Positions 1 through 6,733 are shown, counted from the stretch's first letter. The stretch: 7,656 nucleotides of DNA from Marvinbryantia sp. (GCA_016297895.1 JAEDFS010000071.1:1-7656); one strand, 5' to 3'. Program-made: numbers and translations. Notes: generated by a model not told the origin, from the sequence alone.

Positions 1-4
1 AAAA

Positions 5-29
5 CTGTGCAATAGGGCGATTTGTACAG
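5..29. repeat. Imperfect inverted repeat just upstream of the operon promoter
   Basis: CTGTGCAA (5-12) and TTGTACAG (22-29) pair at 7 of 8 positions across a 9-base spacer. The repeat ends 6 bases before the -35 box of the operon promoter. That position would suit an activator or repressor site, but it could also be the tail of a structure belonging to a gene to the left of the window. Its function is inferred from position alone. Confidence 0.3.
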
Positions 30-35
30 AATGTG

Positions 36-64
36 TTGACAAAAAGTGAAAGATATAATACTAT
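36..64 (+). promoter_or_regulatory. Sigma-A-type promoter of the sugar operon
   Basis: A perfect -35 box TTGACA (36-41) is followed, after a 17-base spacer, by TACTAT (59-64), which matches the -10 consensus at 4 of 6 positions. Two exact TATAAT hexamers overlap this area (54-59 and 62-67), but their spacers of 12 and 20 bases are poor. Transcription would start near base 71, giving a leader of about 50 bases. The leader holds several GAAA repeats (73-76, 78-81, 88-91, 92-95), a pattern often seen in operators of DeoR-family repressors. Part of this promoter recurs before the regulator gene at 5666-5690. Confidence 0.7.
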
Positions 65-119
65 AATGACAAGAAATGAAAATCAATGAAAGAAAATAAA
101 AGGAAGGAGCTGAATAGAT

Positions 120-1040
120 ATGAATTATGCTGGGAGAATGAACTCGTTTGTTTTCAAAGGTGGAAGTGTTCTGGATGCAATCAGAGAATATAGGACAATG
201 AAGGGACTTACCCATCTGGAGTTTAACTACCCGGAACATATCGATGGATATCGTCTGGCAGATATTAAGGAAGCGATGGGAGACCTGAAAGTAAACGGCT
301 TTGCAATCCGTTGGAGAAACCGCTTCACAAACGGGAATTTTAACAATCCGGATGAGAATCTTCGCCGGGAAGCGGTGGAGCTTTGTAAAAAGGGAATTGA
401 TGCCTGCCGGGAGCTGGGAGGAAAGGTCATCACATTATGGTTTGAAAATGACGGATTTGACTATCCCTTTCAGATTGATTATGAAAAAAGCTGGAAAAAT
501 ATGGTGGAAGGCATTAGAGAAGTGGCCGATTTTGCACCGGATATGAAGATCAGTGTGGAATACAAGCCCTTTGAACCCCGTAATTACTCCCTGGTAGACA
601 GTACGGGAATGACGCTGCTGCTGATCAATGATGTGGATCGGGAAAATGTGGGATGTACCCTGGATTTCTGCCATATGTTAATGAAAAATGACAGCCCGGC
701 ATGCGGACTGGCACTGGCAGCCAGCAGAGGAAAACTCTTCGGTCTGCATATGAATGACGGTTATGGCTGGATGGACAGCGGAATGATCTTCAGTTCCGTA
801 AATCTTGGGCTTTCATTAGAGTTTGTATATTACCTTAAAAAGTACAACTACGATGGGGTTACGTTTTTTGACACCTTCCCGATCCGGGAAGGAGCCAAAG
901 AGGAGACCCAGGCAAATATTGATGCCTTTGAAAAGCTGTTGAAACTGGTGGAAGATACGGGAATGGAAAGTATCGATGAGGTGATTTCAAAATGTGACGG
1001 AGTCGGCGCACAGAAGCTGGTTCTTGGCATGTTGAAATAG
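120..1040 (+). CDS. Xylose-isomerase-like TIM-barrel sugar isomerase/epimerase
   Basis: This 306-residue cytoplasmic protein belongs to the xylose isomerase-like TIM-barrel superfamily, whose members interconvert aldoses and ketoses or epimerise ketoses using divalent metals. Candidate metal ligands are spaced as in the family: E147 within EYKPFEPR (compare EPKPNEPR of xylose isomerase, including the paired lysine, here K149), D182 and H185 in LDFCH, H210 in LHMND, D219, and D251 in FFDTFP. Where xylose isomerase has an Asp in HIDLNG this protein has H210, as in D-tagatose 3-epimerase and Pseudomonas-type L-rhamnose isomerase. It is also much shorter than true xylose isomerase (about 390-440 residues). 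The start at 120 follows GGAAGGAG (102-109). It is the first gene of the operon, so it probably acts on the imported sugar before or beside the kinase. The class is secure from motifs recalled from the family; the substrate is unknown. Confidence 0.8.
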   Translation: MNYAGRMNSFVFKGGSVLDAIREYRTMKGLTHLEFNYPEHIDGYRLADIKEAMGDLKVNGFAIRWRNRFTNGNFNNPDENLRREAVELCKKGIDACRELGGKVITLWFENDGFDYPFQIDYEKSWKNMVEGIREVADFAPDMKISVEYKPFEPRNYSLVDSTGMTLLLINDVDRENVGCTLDFCHMLMKNDSPACGLALAASRGKLFGLHMNDGYGWMDSGMIFSSVNLGLSLEFVYYLKKYNYDGVTFFDTFPIREGAKEETQANIDAFEKLLKLVEDTGMESIDEVISKCDGVGAQKLVLGMLK

Positions 1041-1082
1041 AGGCGTAGAGCAAAAAAGAAAAAAAGAAAGGAAGAAAAAAGA

Positions 1083-2135
1083 ATGAAAAAGAAAGTATTG
1101 GCAATGGCACTTGGAATGACAATGGCACTGGGAGTAACAGCATCCGCAGAGGGATTCAATCCGGATAAGGTTGAGGACGCAATGACGATTGAACAGGTTC
1201 GTGAGAAAAACGGAGCAGAGGTTCCGGTAGCGGCAGATATGACACTGGGCGCAATCGCAAAATCTTTCTCAAATGAGTTCTGGCGTACACTGGAAGAGGG
1301 TTATGGAGCAGCGGAAGAAGCAGTAAATGCAGCAGGCGTGAATGTAACGATCAAAGTAGACGGACCGACAGATGAGAACGATGAGATCGGACAGCAGACA
1401 ATGACAGACAATATGGTAAATCAGGGATACAATGCAATCATGGCAAGCCCGATCTCCGATGCAAACTTAACCGCTTCTATTGAAGCTGCAAATGAAGCAG
1501 GAATTGCAACCGTAAACGTAAACGATGGTCTGGTCGAAGCAGCAAGCTACTATGTTGGACCGAATGCATATCAGAACGGTCAGCTGGCCGCTGAATGGGT
1601 TTCCAATAAACTGGGAGATGAAGGACAGGTTGGTATCGTAATCGGTATGGCAAAGGCATTTGCGGCAATCGAGAGAACAGAAGGCTTCAAAGATTGGGTA
1701 GCAGATAATAATTCCGGTCTGGAAGTAGTAGCAGAACAGAATGCTGACTGGGATCGTCAGAAAGCAAAAGAGCTGGCTGCTACATGGATTCAGCAGTATC
1801 CGGATATGAAGGCAATCTTCTGCAACAACGATACCATGGCACTTGGTGTAGTAGAAGCAGTGGAAGAAGCAGAAGCAGATATCCTGGTTGTAGGTGTTGA
1901 TGGTATTGGTGAAGCATACGATTCTATCCGTGCAGGCAAACTGGATGCAACCGTTGACTCTTTCCCGTACTACATGGCACAGGTTGCTACAGAATGTACA
2001 CTTCGTGTTCTTGCAGGACAGGAAATGCCGAGAGTCGTTGCAACTCCGCAGGCACTGATCGATTCTGAAAACGTTGATACCGCAGCAGCAGATATCATCG
2101 GATGGACAGATGCAGCTTATGTAGCAGCAGAGTAA
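1083..2135 (+). CDS. Sugar ABC transporter substrate-binding protein (RbsB-like)
   Basis: A 350-residue extracytoplasmic sugar-binding protein of the periplasmic-binding-protein-4 (RbsB) class, which delivers a monosaccharide to the permease and ATPase encoded next. Residues 1-22 form a classical signal peptide: MKKK, a hydrophobic core (5-18), and an ASA cleavage motif (20-22). The first lobe begins near residue 54 (LGAIAKSF, with NEFW at 64-67). The second lobe contains IFCNNDTMALGV (245-256) and the VVGVDG hinge motif (269-274), both typical of RbsB relatives. There is no lipobox cysteine after the signal peptide, although Gram-positive binding proteins are usually lipid-anchored. Residues 23-50 form an acidic linker before the first lobe. 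The start follows AAAGGAAG (1067-1074) in an A/G-only stretch that should favour ribosome loading. Gene context supports a monosaccharide ligand; which one cannot be told. Confidence 0.9.
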   Translation: MKKKVLAMALGMTMALGVTASAEGFNPDKVEDAMTIEQVREKNGAEVPVAADMTLGAIAKSFSNEFWRTLEEGYGAAEEAVNAAGVNVTIKVDGPTDENDEIGQQTMTDNMVNQGYNAIMASPISDANLTASIEAANEAGIATVNVNDGLVEAASYYVGPNAYQNGQLAAEWVSNKLGDEGQVGIVIGMAKAFAAIERTEGFKDWVADNNSGLEVVAEQNADWDRQKAKELAATWIQQYPDMKAIFCNNDTMALGVVEAVEEAEADILVVGVDGIGEAYDSIRAGKLDATVDSFPYYMAQVATECTLRVLAGQEMPRVVATPQALIDSENVDTAAADIIGWTDAAYVAAE

Positions 2136-2181
2136 AGAGCAGAATATAGTTGATCTGAATCAGTATTGATGTAGAAGGAGG

Positions 2182-2220
2182 GCCGCTGCAAACGGAGTAA
2201 TAAAAGAGTTTTGCAGCGGC
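2182..2220 (+). promoter_or_regulatory. Intergenic stem-loop between binding-protein and ATPase genes
   Basis: GCCGCTGCAAA (2182-2192) pairs perfectly with TTTGCAGCGGC (2210-2220), giving an 11-bp stem with a 17-base loop, followed by only a short CTTTCAT run. Such a hairpin after a binding-protein gene usually protects its mRNA from 3' decay or acts as a leaky terminator, so that the binding protein is made in excess over the membrane components. The T-run is too short for a strong terminator, so the downstream genes are probably still co-transcribed. The stem is read directly; the role is inferred. Confidence 0.7.
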
Positions 2221-2243
2221 TTTCATAAAGCGGAGGACATAGA

Positions 2244-3743
2244 ATGGGGAAAGCAGTTGAATTTGTTAATATTAATAAGCGTTTTCCGGGTGCGCATGTC
2301 CTGAAGGATATTTCCTTCTCGGTAGAAGAAGGAGAGGTACATGCTCTTTTGGGAGAAAACGGTGCGGGAAAATCCACGTTGTTGAATATCCTGCATGGGG
2401 TTTACACAGAATATGAAGGCACTGTGAAGCTCCACGGAAAAGAAGTGCGTTTCAAAGATGTAAACGATGCCATTGTGAGCGGCAAGATTTCCAAGGTTCA
2501 TCAGGAAACTCTGGTTGTAAAAGATCTGACGGTGGGTCAGAATGTGACCCTTGGCTACGAACCCCGAAAAGGAAAATTCGTAGATTTTGCAAAAATGGAT
2601 AAGGATGTAAATGAAATTCTGGAAAAACTTCATTGTAAATTTCATTCGGAAGATCTGGTGAGTACATTGACATCCGGTGAGATGCAAATGCTTGCGATCG
2701 CCAGAGCTCTTTATCACCATTCCAATATTATTTCCCTGGACGAGCCGACAGCGTCCCTTACACTGAAGGAGACGGAGGCGTTATTTGAAGTAATCCGTGA
2801 TTTGAAAAAAGAGGGTGTAACCGTATTATATGTAAGCCACCATCTGGAAGAAATTTTTCAAATCTGTGACCGGGCAAGCATTCTTCGGGATGGAGAATTT
2901 ATCGAAACTCTGAATGTGGGTGAGACCACCAGAGAGGGACTGATCCATTCCATGGTTGGACGGAGCGTGGCGGCTGTGGCTTCCCGGCTGAAACCAAGCC
3001 CAATGACATCCGAGGTGGTGCTGAAGGCTGAAAATTTAAGCAGCGGAAAGAACTTTGAAGGTGTTAGTTTTGAGCTTCACAAGGGAGAGATCCTTGGGTT
3101 CTTTGGACTTGTGGGCGCAGGACGGACAGAAGTCATGAGAACGATCTTCGGTGCAGACCGCAAGACAGGCGGAAATGTCTATCTGAAAGGAAAGAAAATC
3201 TCCGGTTCCTGGAATACTACAAAAGCGCTGCGGGCGGGAATCGGTCTTGTACCGGAAGACAGAAAGACACAGGGATTCTTAAGTCTTTCTTCAAATACGG
3301 ACAATGTGTCCATTTCCAGTCTGGAAAAATACATGACCGGAGTGTTTGTGGATGAGAAAAAGAAAGAGAAAAATGCGGAACATTTCTTTGAAGAGATGGA
3401 TGTGCATCCGAGAAGAATTGATTATCTTACCAAAAACATGTCAGGAGGTAATCAGCAGAAAGTCATTTTGGCAAGATGGATGTCAACGGATGTAGATATC
3501 ATTATCTTTGATGAACCTACCAAAGGTGTAGATGTGGCGGCAAAAGCAGAAATATACCGGTTAATGGAAGAAATGGTGGCAGACGGCAAGAGCCTGATCG
3601 TCGTATCTTCTGAGCTGCCGGAGGTTATGGGAATCAGCGACCGCATTCTCATTATGTGTGAAGGACATATCAACGGAGAACTGAAGCGGGGCGACGATTA
3701 CGACGAAGATGCAATTCTTAATATGGCGATAGGAGGGAACTAA
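2244..3743 (+). CDS. Sugar ABC transporter ATP-binding protein (RbsA/MglA type, two ABC domains)
   Basis: This 499-residue protein carries two fused ATPase domains, the usual size and layout for the RbsA/MglA/XylG family, and energises import through the neighbouring permease on the inner face of the membrane. Domain 1 has Walker A GENGAGKST (37-45), Q-loop Q87, signature LTSGE (142-146), Walker B ending in DEPT (166-169, catalytic E167) and switch histidine H199. Domain 2 has the family's degenerate Walker A GLVGAGRTE (288-296), with R294 in place of lysine, an intact signature MSGGNQQK (399-406), Walker B IIIFDEPT (419-426), and serine where the switch histidine would be. Domain 2 is therefore expected to be catalytically weak, as in relatives. 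GGAGG (2232-2236) lies 7 bases before the ATG. Its stop is one base from the permease start, so the two are likely translationally coupled. Confidence 0.95.
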   Translation: MGKAVEFVNINKRFPGAHVLKDISFSVEEGEVHALLGENGAGKSTLLNILHGVYTEYEGTVKLHGKEVRFKDVNDAIVSGKISKVHQETLVVKDLTVGQNVTLGYEPRKGKFVDFAKMDKDVNEILEKLHCKFHSEDLVSTLTSGEMQMLAIARALYHHSNIISLDEPTASLTLKETEALFEVIRDLKKEGVTVLYVSHHLEEIFQICDRASILRDGEFIETLNVGETTREGLIHSMVGRSVAAVASRLKPSPMTSEVVLKAENLSSGKNFEGVSFELHKGEILGFFGLVGAGRTEVMRTIFGADRKTGGNVYLKGKKISGSWNTTKALRAGIGLVPEDRKTQGFLSLSSNTDNVSISSLEKYMTGVFVDEKKKEKNAEHFFEEMDVHPRRIDYLTKNMSGGNQQKVILARWMSTDVDIIIFDEPTKGVDVAAKAEIYRLMEEMVADGKSLIVVSSELPEVMGISDRILIMCEGHINGELKRGDDYDEDAILNMAIGGN

Positions 3744-3747
3744 CGTG
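3731..3747 (+). promoter_or_regulatory. Ribosome binding site and GTG start of the permease, inside the end of the ATPase gene
   Basis: AGGAGG (3731-3736) lies within the last codons of the ATPase gene and 8 bases before a GTG start at 3745. A single base separates the ATPase stop (3741-3743) from this start. The layout fixes GTG as the start and suggests that ribosomes finishing the ATPase re-initiate on the permease, keeping the two in proportion. Confidence 0.8.
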
Positions 3748-4713
3748 AACAGATGGATAACAAAATATAAACGTGAACTGGTTGTTGGTGTGGCTACGCT
3801 GGCTATGGGTGCAGTTTTCACCATTATGAATCCGACTTTCCTTACATGGAGAAATTTCCTGACAATTTTACAGCAAATGGTATTGAACGGCATGCTTGCA
3901 GTTGGTATGATGTTTACAATCATTACGGGAGGAATCGATCTTTCCATCGGATGTACTTTTGCGATCACCGGAATCAGTGTGGCTTATTGCTGTGTCAACG
4001 GGATCAATCCATTCCTTGCCATATTGCTTGGTCTTCTGATCGGCGTGGTGCTGGGAGCATTTAACGGTTTTCTGATCAATCAGCTGAAGCTTCAGCCATT
4101 TATCGCAACGCTTGGTACCATGAGTTTATACCGTGGTATTGCATACGTAGTAACCGGCGGACGCCCGGTAACCAATGTGCCGGACAGTTTCCGTAATATT
4201 TTTAACGGAAAAATGGTATTTGATATCCGATATTACATTATTGTTATGATTGCAGTGTTCATTCTGGCTTACATTATTCTTGCAAAGACAAGGACAGGTG
4301 CTTACCTGTACGCAGTAGGCGGAAATGAGGAAGCTGCAAAGCTTTCCGGTGTAAACGTAATTAAGACAAAGTATATTGCGTACATCATCTGTGGTGTCTG
4401 TGCGGCAGTAGCCGGTCTGGTTATGCTGGCAAGTCTTGGTTCTGCAGAACCTACAGCAGGCACCGGTTATGAAACCAATGCCATTGCTGCCGCAGCGATC
4501 GGTGGAACACGTATGGCAGGTGGTAAAGGTACTGCTCTCGGAACATTCTTCGGAGCACTGCTCCTGGCAGTTCTGAAGGTAGGCATGGTAGTAATCAACG
4601 TAGATTCCTTCTGGCAGTTTATCTTTACCGGTCTGATTATTATTGTGGCATCTTACTTTGAATTTATTCAGGAAGATATTGCTGTATTTATGGCTCGTAA
4701 AAAAGCAAAATAA
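3745..4713 (+). CDS. Sugar ABC transporter permease (RbsC type)
   Basis: A 322-residue integral membrane protein of the RbsC/XylH/AraH permease family, which would form a homodimeric channel for the sugar. About eight to ten hydrophobic segments are visible (roughly residues 13-29, 47-61, 68-85, 88-110, 117-137, 163-180, 209-231, 263-285 and 288-306). Family hallmarks are ITGGIDLSIG (60-69) after the second segment, a cytoplasmic coupling loop with AVGGNEEAAKLSGV (190-203) that should contact the ATPase, and the conserved stretch GYETNAIAAAAIGGT (241-255) with AGGKGT just after it. Length is normal for the family. The tail is basic (ARKKAK). There is one permease gene only, as expected for this transporter class. 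Confidence 0.95.
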   Translation: MNRWITKYKRELVVGVATLAMGAVFTIMNPTFLTWRNFLTILQQMVLNGMLAVGMMFTIITGGIDLSIGCTFAITGISVAYCCVNGINPFLAILLGLLIGVVLGAFNGFLINQLKLQPFIATLGTMSLYRGIAYVVTGGRPVTNVPDSFRNIFNGKMVFDIRYYIIVMIAVFILAYIILAKTRTGAYLYAVGGNEEAAKLSGVNVIKTKYIAYIICGVCAAVAGLVMLASLGSAEPTAGTGYETNAIAAAAIGGTRMAGGKGTALGTFFGALLLAVLKVGMVVINVDSFWQFIFTGLIIIVASYFEFIQEDIAVFMARKKAK

Positions 4714-4724
4714 AGAGGTAAAAC

Positions 4725-5636
4725 ATGAGAGATAAGATCATTGTAATCGGAAGCCTTAATTATGATATTATTCTGAAAATCCCGAAGCTGCCGGGTCTCG
4801 GAGAGACCCTTCCGGCCAACGATGTGGCATTTTCGGCAGGAGGAAAAGGAGCAAATCAGGCGGTACAGGCAGCAAAACTGGGTGTGCCCACCTATATGGC
4901 GGGCTGTGTGGGAAATGATTCTATGGGGACATTTCTTTTGGAGACAGCCAGAGGATACGGTCTTCATACAGAATACATCCGCCGCACCGAAGGGCACAGC
5001 GGCATGGGAGTGGTAAATGCACTGGAAGACGGCGGTGTGTTTGCGTGCATCGCAAGAGGCGCCAATTTTGAGGTGACCAGGGAAGATATCAACAACATTG
5101 AGCCCCTGATGGAGGAGGCGGGACTTCTGATCCTGCAGATGGAGATTCCTCAGGAGATGAACTGCTATGCCATCGACAAGGCAAAAGCGCATGGGTGCAG
5201 GGTGCTGATGAATGCGGCTCCGGCAGAGCCTATCGAGGAAGAATATCTGAAAAAATGTGATATTCTGGTGGTGAATGAAGTGGAAGCTTCCTTCTATGCA
5301 GGGAAAACCGTTGACACCATGGAAAAAGCAATGGAAGAAGCGGGAAAAATGGCAGCCCGTCTGGATAATACGGTAATCATTACTATGGGAAAAGAGGGAG
5401 CTGTTGTCAGCAGTCAGGGAAGAACGGAACAGATCCCTTCCATGAAAGTACAGGCCATTGAGACAACAGGAGCCGGGGATTCCTTTATCGGCGGCGTGGG
5501 ATATGCCGTCATGAACGGCATGGACATTTTTGAAGCCTGTCGGTTTGCCACACGCTGCAGTGCAGTGACAGTGTGCAGGCTGGGAGCCCAGGGTTCCATG
5601 CCCACCCTGGAGGAGCTGCAGCAGGGATCTGTGTAG
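4725..5636 (+). CDS. rbsK: Ribokinase (PfkB family carbohydrate kinase)
   Basis: A 303-residue cytoplasmic sugar kinase that transfers phosphate from ATP to a sugar hydroxyl; for ribokinase, ribose to ribose 5-phosphate. Both PfkB signatures are clear: AGGKGANQA (38-46) and TTGAGDSF (247-254), with catalytic base D252. Positions that bind ribose in E. coli RbsK appear conserved: N12 and D14 in SLNYD, G40/K41/N44 in the first signature, E140 in LQME, and the NExE motif at N184-E187. Length matches RbsK (309 residues). The start follows AGAGGT (4714-4719), 11 bases after the permease stop. Because an aldose-ketose isomerase lies in the same operon, the true substrate could be another pentose or a ketose instead of ribose. 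Family certain, exact substrate less so. Confidence 0.88.
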   Translation: MRDKIIVIGSLNYDIILKIPKLPGLGETLPANDVAFSAGGKGANQAVQAAKLGVPTYMAGCVGNDSMGTFLLETARGYGLHTEYIRRTEGHSGMGVVNALEDGGVFACIARGANFEVTREDINNIEPLMEEAGLLILQMEIPQEMNCYAIDKAKAHGCRVLMNAAPAEPIEEEYLKKCDILVVNEVEASFYAGKTVDTMEKAMEEAGKMAARLDNTVIITMGKEGAVVSSQGRTEQIPSMKVQAIETTGAGDSFIGGVGYAVMNGMDIFEACRFATRCSAVTVCRLGAQGSMPTLEELQQGSV

Positions 5637-5661
5637 GTCGAGAAAGAATTTTTTCAATTTC

Positions 5662-5690
5662 TGGAAAAAAGTGACGGATTATGGTACTAT
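5662..5690 (+). promoter_or_regulatory. Internal promoter for the DeoR-family regulator gene
   Basis: TGGAAA (5662-5667, 4 of 6 to the -35 consensus) stands 17 bases before TACTAT (5685-5690), which has the TG of an extended -10 element at 5682-5683. The predicted start is near 5697, about 27 bases before the regulator's ATG. I see no good terminator between the kinase gene and this point, so the regulator is probably transcribed both from here and by readthrough from the operon promoter. AATTTC (5656-5661) and GAAATT (5705-5710) flank the promoter as an inverted pair. Confidence 0.55.
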
Positions 5691-5723
5691 GGTTATAAAA
5701 CAACGAAATTTGAGGTGACAGAA

Positions 5724-6464
5724 ATGATTCCATATGAGAGACGGCAGCAGCTGCTGAAAATACTGGAAGAAAATGAATTTGTGACCATAGAACAACTGAT
5801 CGCCGGACTGGAGGGCACTTCAGAATCTACGGTCCGAAGAGATTTGAAAGCATTGGCTGATGATGGTCTGATTACTCTGGTGAGGGGCGGAGCATCCAAA
5901 GTACGGGATGGTTCTTCGGATACGCTGGTGGACTCCAGACTGATCCTGAATGCGGAAGCAAAAGACAGGATTGCAAGATGTGCCGCAGAACTGATCAAAG
6001 ACGGAGAAGTGGTCTATATTGATTCGGGAAGTACACCTCTGAAAATGACACGTTATCTCTGCGATAAAAATATAACGATTGTAACCACGAATGCACTGAT
6101 CTTTCAGGAACTGGCAGGAGCCAGGGCAGAATGTATTATTGTTGGCGGCAGTGTAAATGTAGATACCGGTTCCGTAGTGGGAGACATGACGGTCTCCACT
6201 CTGGAGGGAATGTTCTTTGACCGGGCATTTCTGGGGATTACCGGAGTTTCACCAAAAGCAGGATTCAGTACGCCGGATCTGAAGGAGTCCAGGAAAAAGC
6301 GGGTCGTAAAAGAAAACTCCAAGCATTCTTATATACTGGCGGATAGTTCCAAGGTGGGAATTATTACCATGTGTAAGGTATTTGAATTGGATGAGATTAC
6401 GGTTATTACAGAAAAGGAAACAGAGATTTTAAAAGAATGCGGAGGTTATCTGATCGCAAGATAG
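5724..6464 (+). CDS. DeoR/GlpR-family transcriptional repressor of the sugar operon
   Basis: A 246-residue regulator. Residues 5-57 form the DeoR winged helix-turn-helix: RRQQLLKILEEN, then VTIEQLIAGL, the recognition helix around TSESTVRRDL (32-41), and the wing DDGLITLVRGGA (46-57). Residues 75-235 form the DeoR sensor domain, an isomerase-like fold that binds phosphorylated sugars, with IDSGSTPLKMTRYL (99-112), TTNAL (121-125), VGGSV (140-144) and GITGVSPKAGFST (171-183). A GTG at 5715 would add three residues, but it lies inside the ribosome binding site GAGGTG (5712-5717), which is 6 bases before ATG 5724, so ATG is preferred. The likely inducer is the phosphosugar made by the upstream kinase. 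Ribose operons more often use a LacI-type RbsR, so a DeoR protein here is a difference. Confidence 0.92.
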   Translation: MIPYERRQQLLKILEENEFVTIEQLIAGLEGTSESTVRRDLKALADDGLITLVRGGASKVRDGSSDTLVDSRLILNAEAKDRIARCAAELIKDGEVVYIDSGSTPLKMTRYLCDKNITIVTTNALIFQELAGARAECIIVGGSVNVDTGSVVGDMTVSTLEGMFFDRAFLGITGVSPKAGFSTPDLKESRKKRVVKENSKHSYILADSSKVGIITMCKVFELDEITVITEKETEILKECGGYLIAR

Positions 6465-6510
6465 ATACAGACACTGAAAAAAGGATTGAAAAATGGAATG
6501 AAAAAGAACA

Positions 6511-6536
6511 ATACCCCACAGCTTGCTGTGGGGTAT
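6511..6536. terminator. Bidirectional terminator between the operon and the ferredoxin gene
   Basis: ATACCCCACAG (6511-6521) pairs perfectly with CTGTGGGGTAT (6526-6536) around a CTTG loop, an 11-bp GC-rich stem. On the - strand the stem is followed by a T-rich run, TGTTCTTTTTC, making a strong terminator for the ferredoxin gene. On the + strand the following TTTCAT is weaker, but the hairpin can still end or protect the operon transcript. It lies between two convergent genes. Confidence 0.85.
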
Positions 6537-6562
6537 TTCATCGTGCTATAATATACGAAATA

Positions 6563-6733
6563 TTATTCAGCGGAGATAGCGCCTGTCGGGCATTCGCCTT
6601 CGCAGGTACCGCAATCCAGACAAACATCCGGATCGATTACGTATTTGCCATCGCCTTCGCTGATTGCTTCTGCCGGACATGCTTCAGCACATGTTCCACA
6701 GCTTACACATTCATCAGAAATTACGTATGCCAT
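6563..6733 (-). CDS. 2[4Fe-4S] ferredoxin (clostridial type)
   Basis: A 56-residue low-potential electron carrier of the cytoplasm, read on the - strand from ATG at 6733 to TAA at 6563-6565. Two cluster motifs are complete: C9-x2-C12-x2-C15-x3-C19-P and C38-x2-C41-x2-C44-x3-C48-P. Following the family pattern, C9, C12, C15 and C48 hold one cubane cluster and C38, C41, C44 and C19 the other. The protein is acidic and of standard size for clostridial ferredoxins, which shuttle electrons to hydrogenase, pyruvate:ferredoxin oxidoreductase or Rnf. AGGAGG (complement of 6743-6748) lies 9 bases upstream of the ATG. It is monocistronic, closed by its own hairpin, and not evidently tied to the sugar operon. 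An open + strand frame across 6437-6760 is an artefact of this gene. Confidence 0.95.
   Translation of the reverse strand: MAYVISDECVSCGTCAEACPAEAISEGDGKYVIDPDVCLDCGTCEGECPTGAISAE

Noticed and set aside
54..67. Either exact TATAAT (54-59 or 62-67) as the main -10 box of the operon
   Set aside because: Spacers to TTGACA of 12 and 20 bases are unfavourable; TACTAT at 59-64 has the ideal 17, and the same hexamer recurs before the regulator gene.
848..1159. Two overlapping - strand frames of about 100 codons near the isomerase/binding-protein junction
   Set aside because: Their Phe/Ser-rich sequence is the reverse complement of the A-rich leader and signal peptide; nothing supports translation.
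2223..2720. An open - strand frame of 165 codons opposite the start of the ATPase gene
   Set aside because: No recognisable motif, and it lies over the Walker A and Q-loop coding region of a clearly real gene.
4668..5657. A long open frame of 329 codons on the - strand across the ribokinase gene
   Set aside because: It is antisense to a gene with complete PfkB motifs, its product is rich in His, Cys and Phe without any recognisable domain, and I see no ribosome binding site. It is a codon-bias shadow.
5649..5670. TTTTTTC / GAAAAAA hairpin after the kinase gene as a terminator
   Set aside because: The stem is made almost only of A-T pairs and has no T-run after it on the + strand, so it is unlikely to stop transcription; it overlaps the regulator promoter.
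5715..5717. GTG as the start of the DeoR-family regulator
   Set aside because: This GTG is part of the GAGGTG ribosome binding site for ATG 5724, and no ribosome binding site lies at a suitable distance before it.
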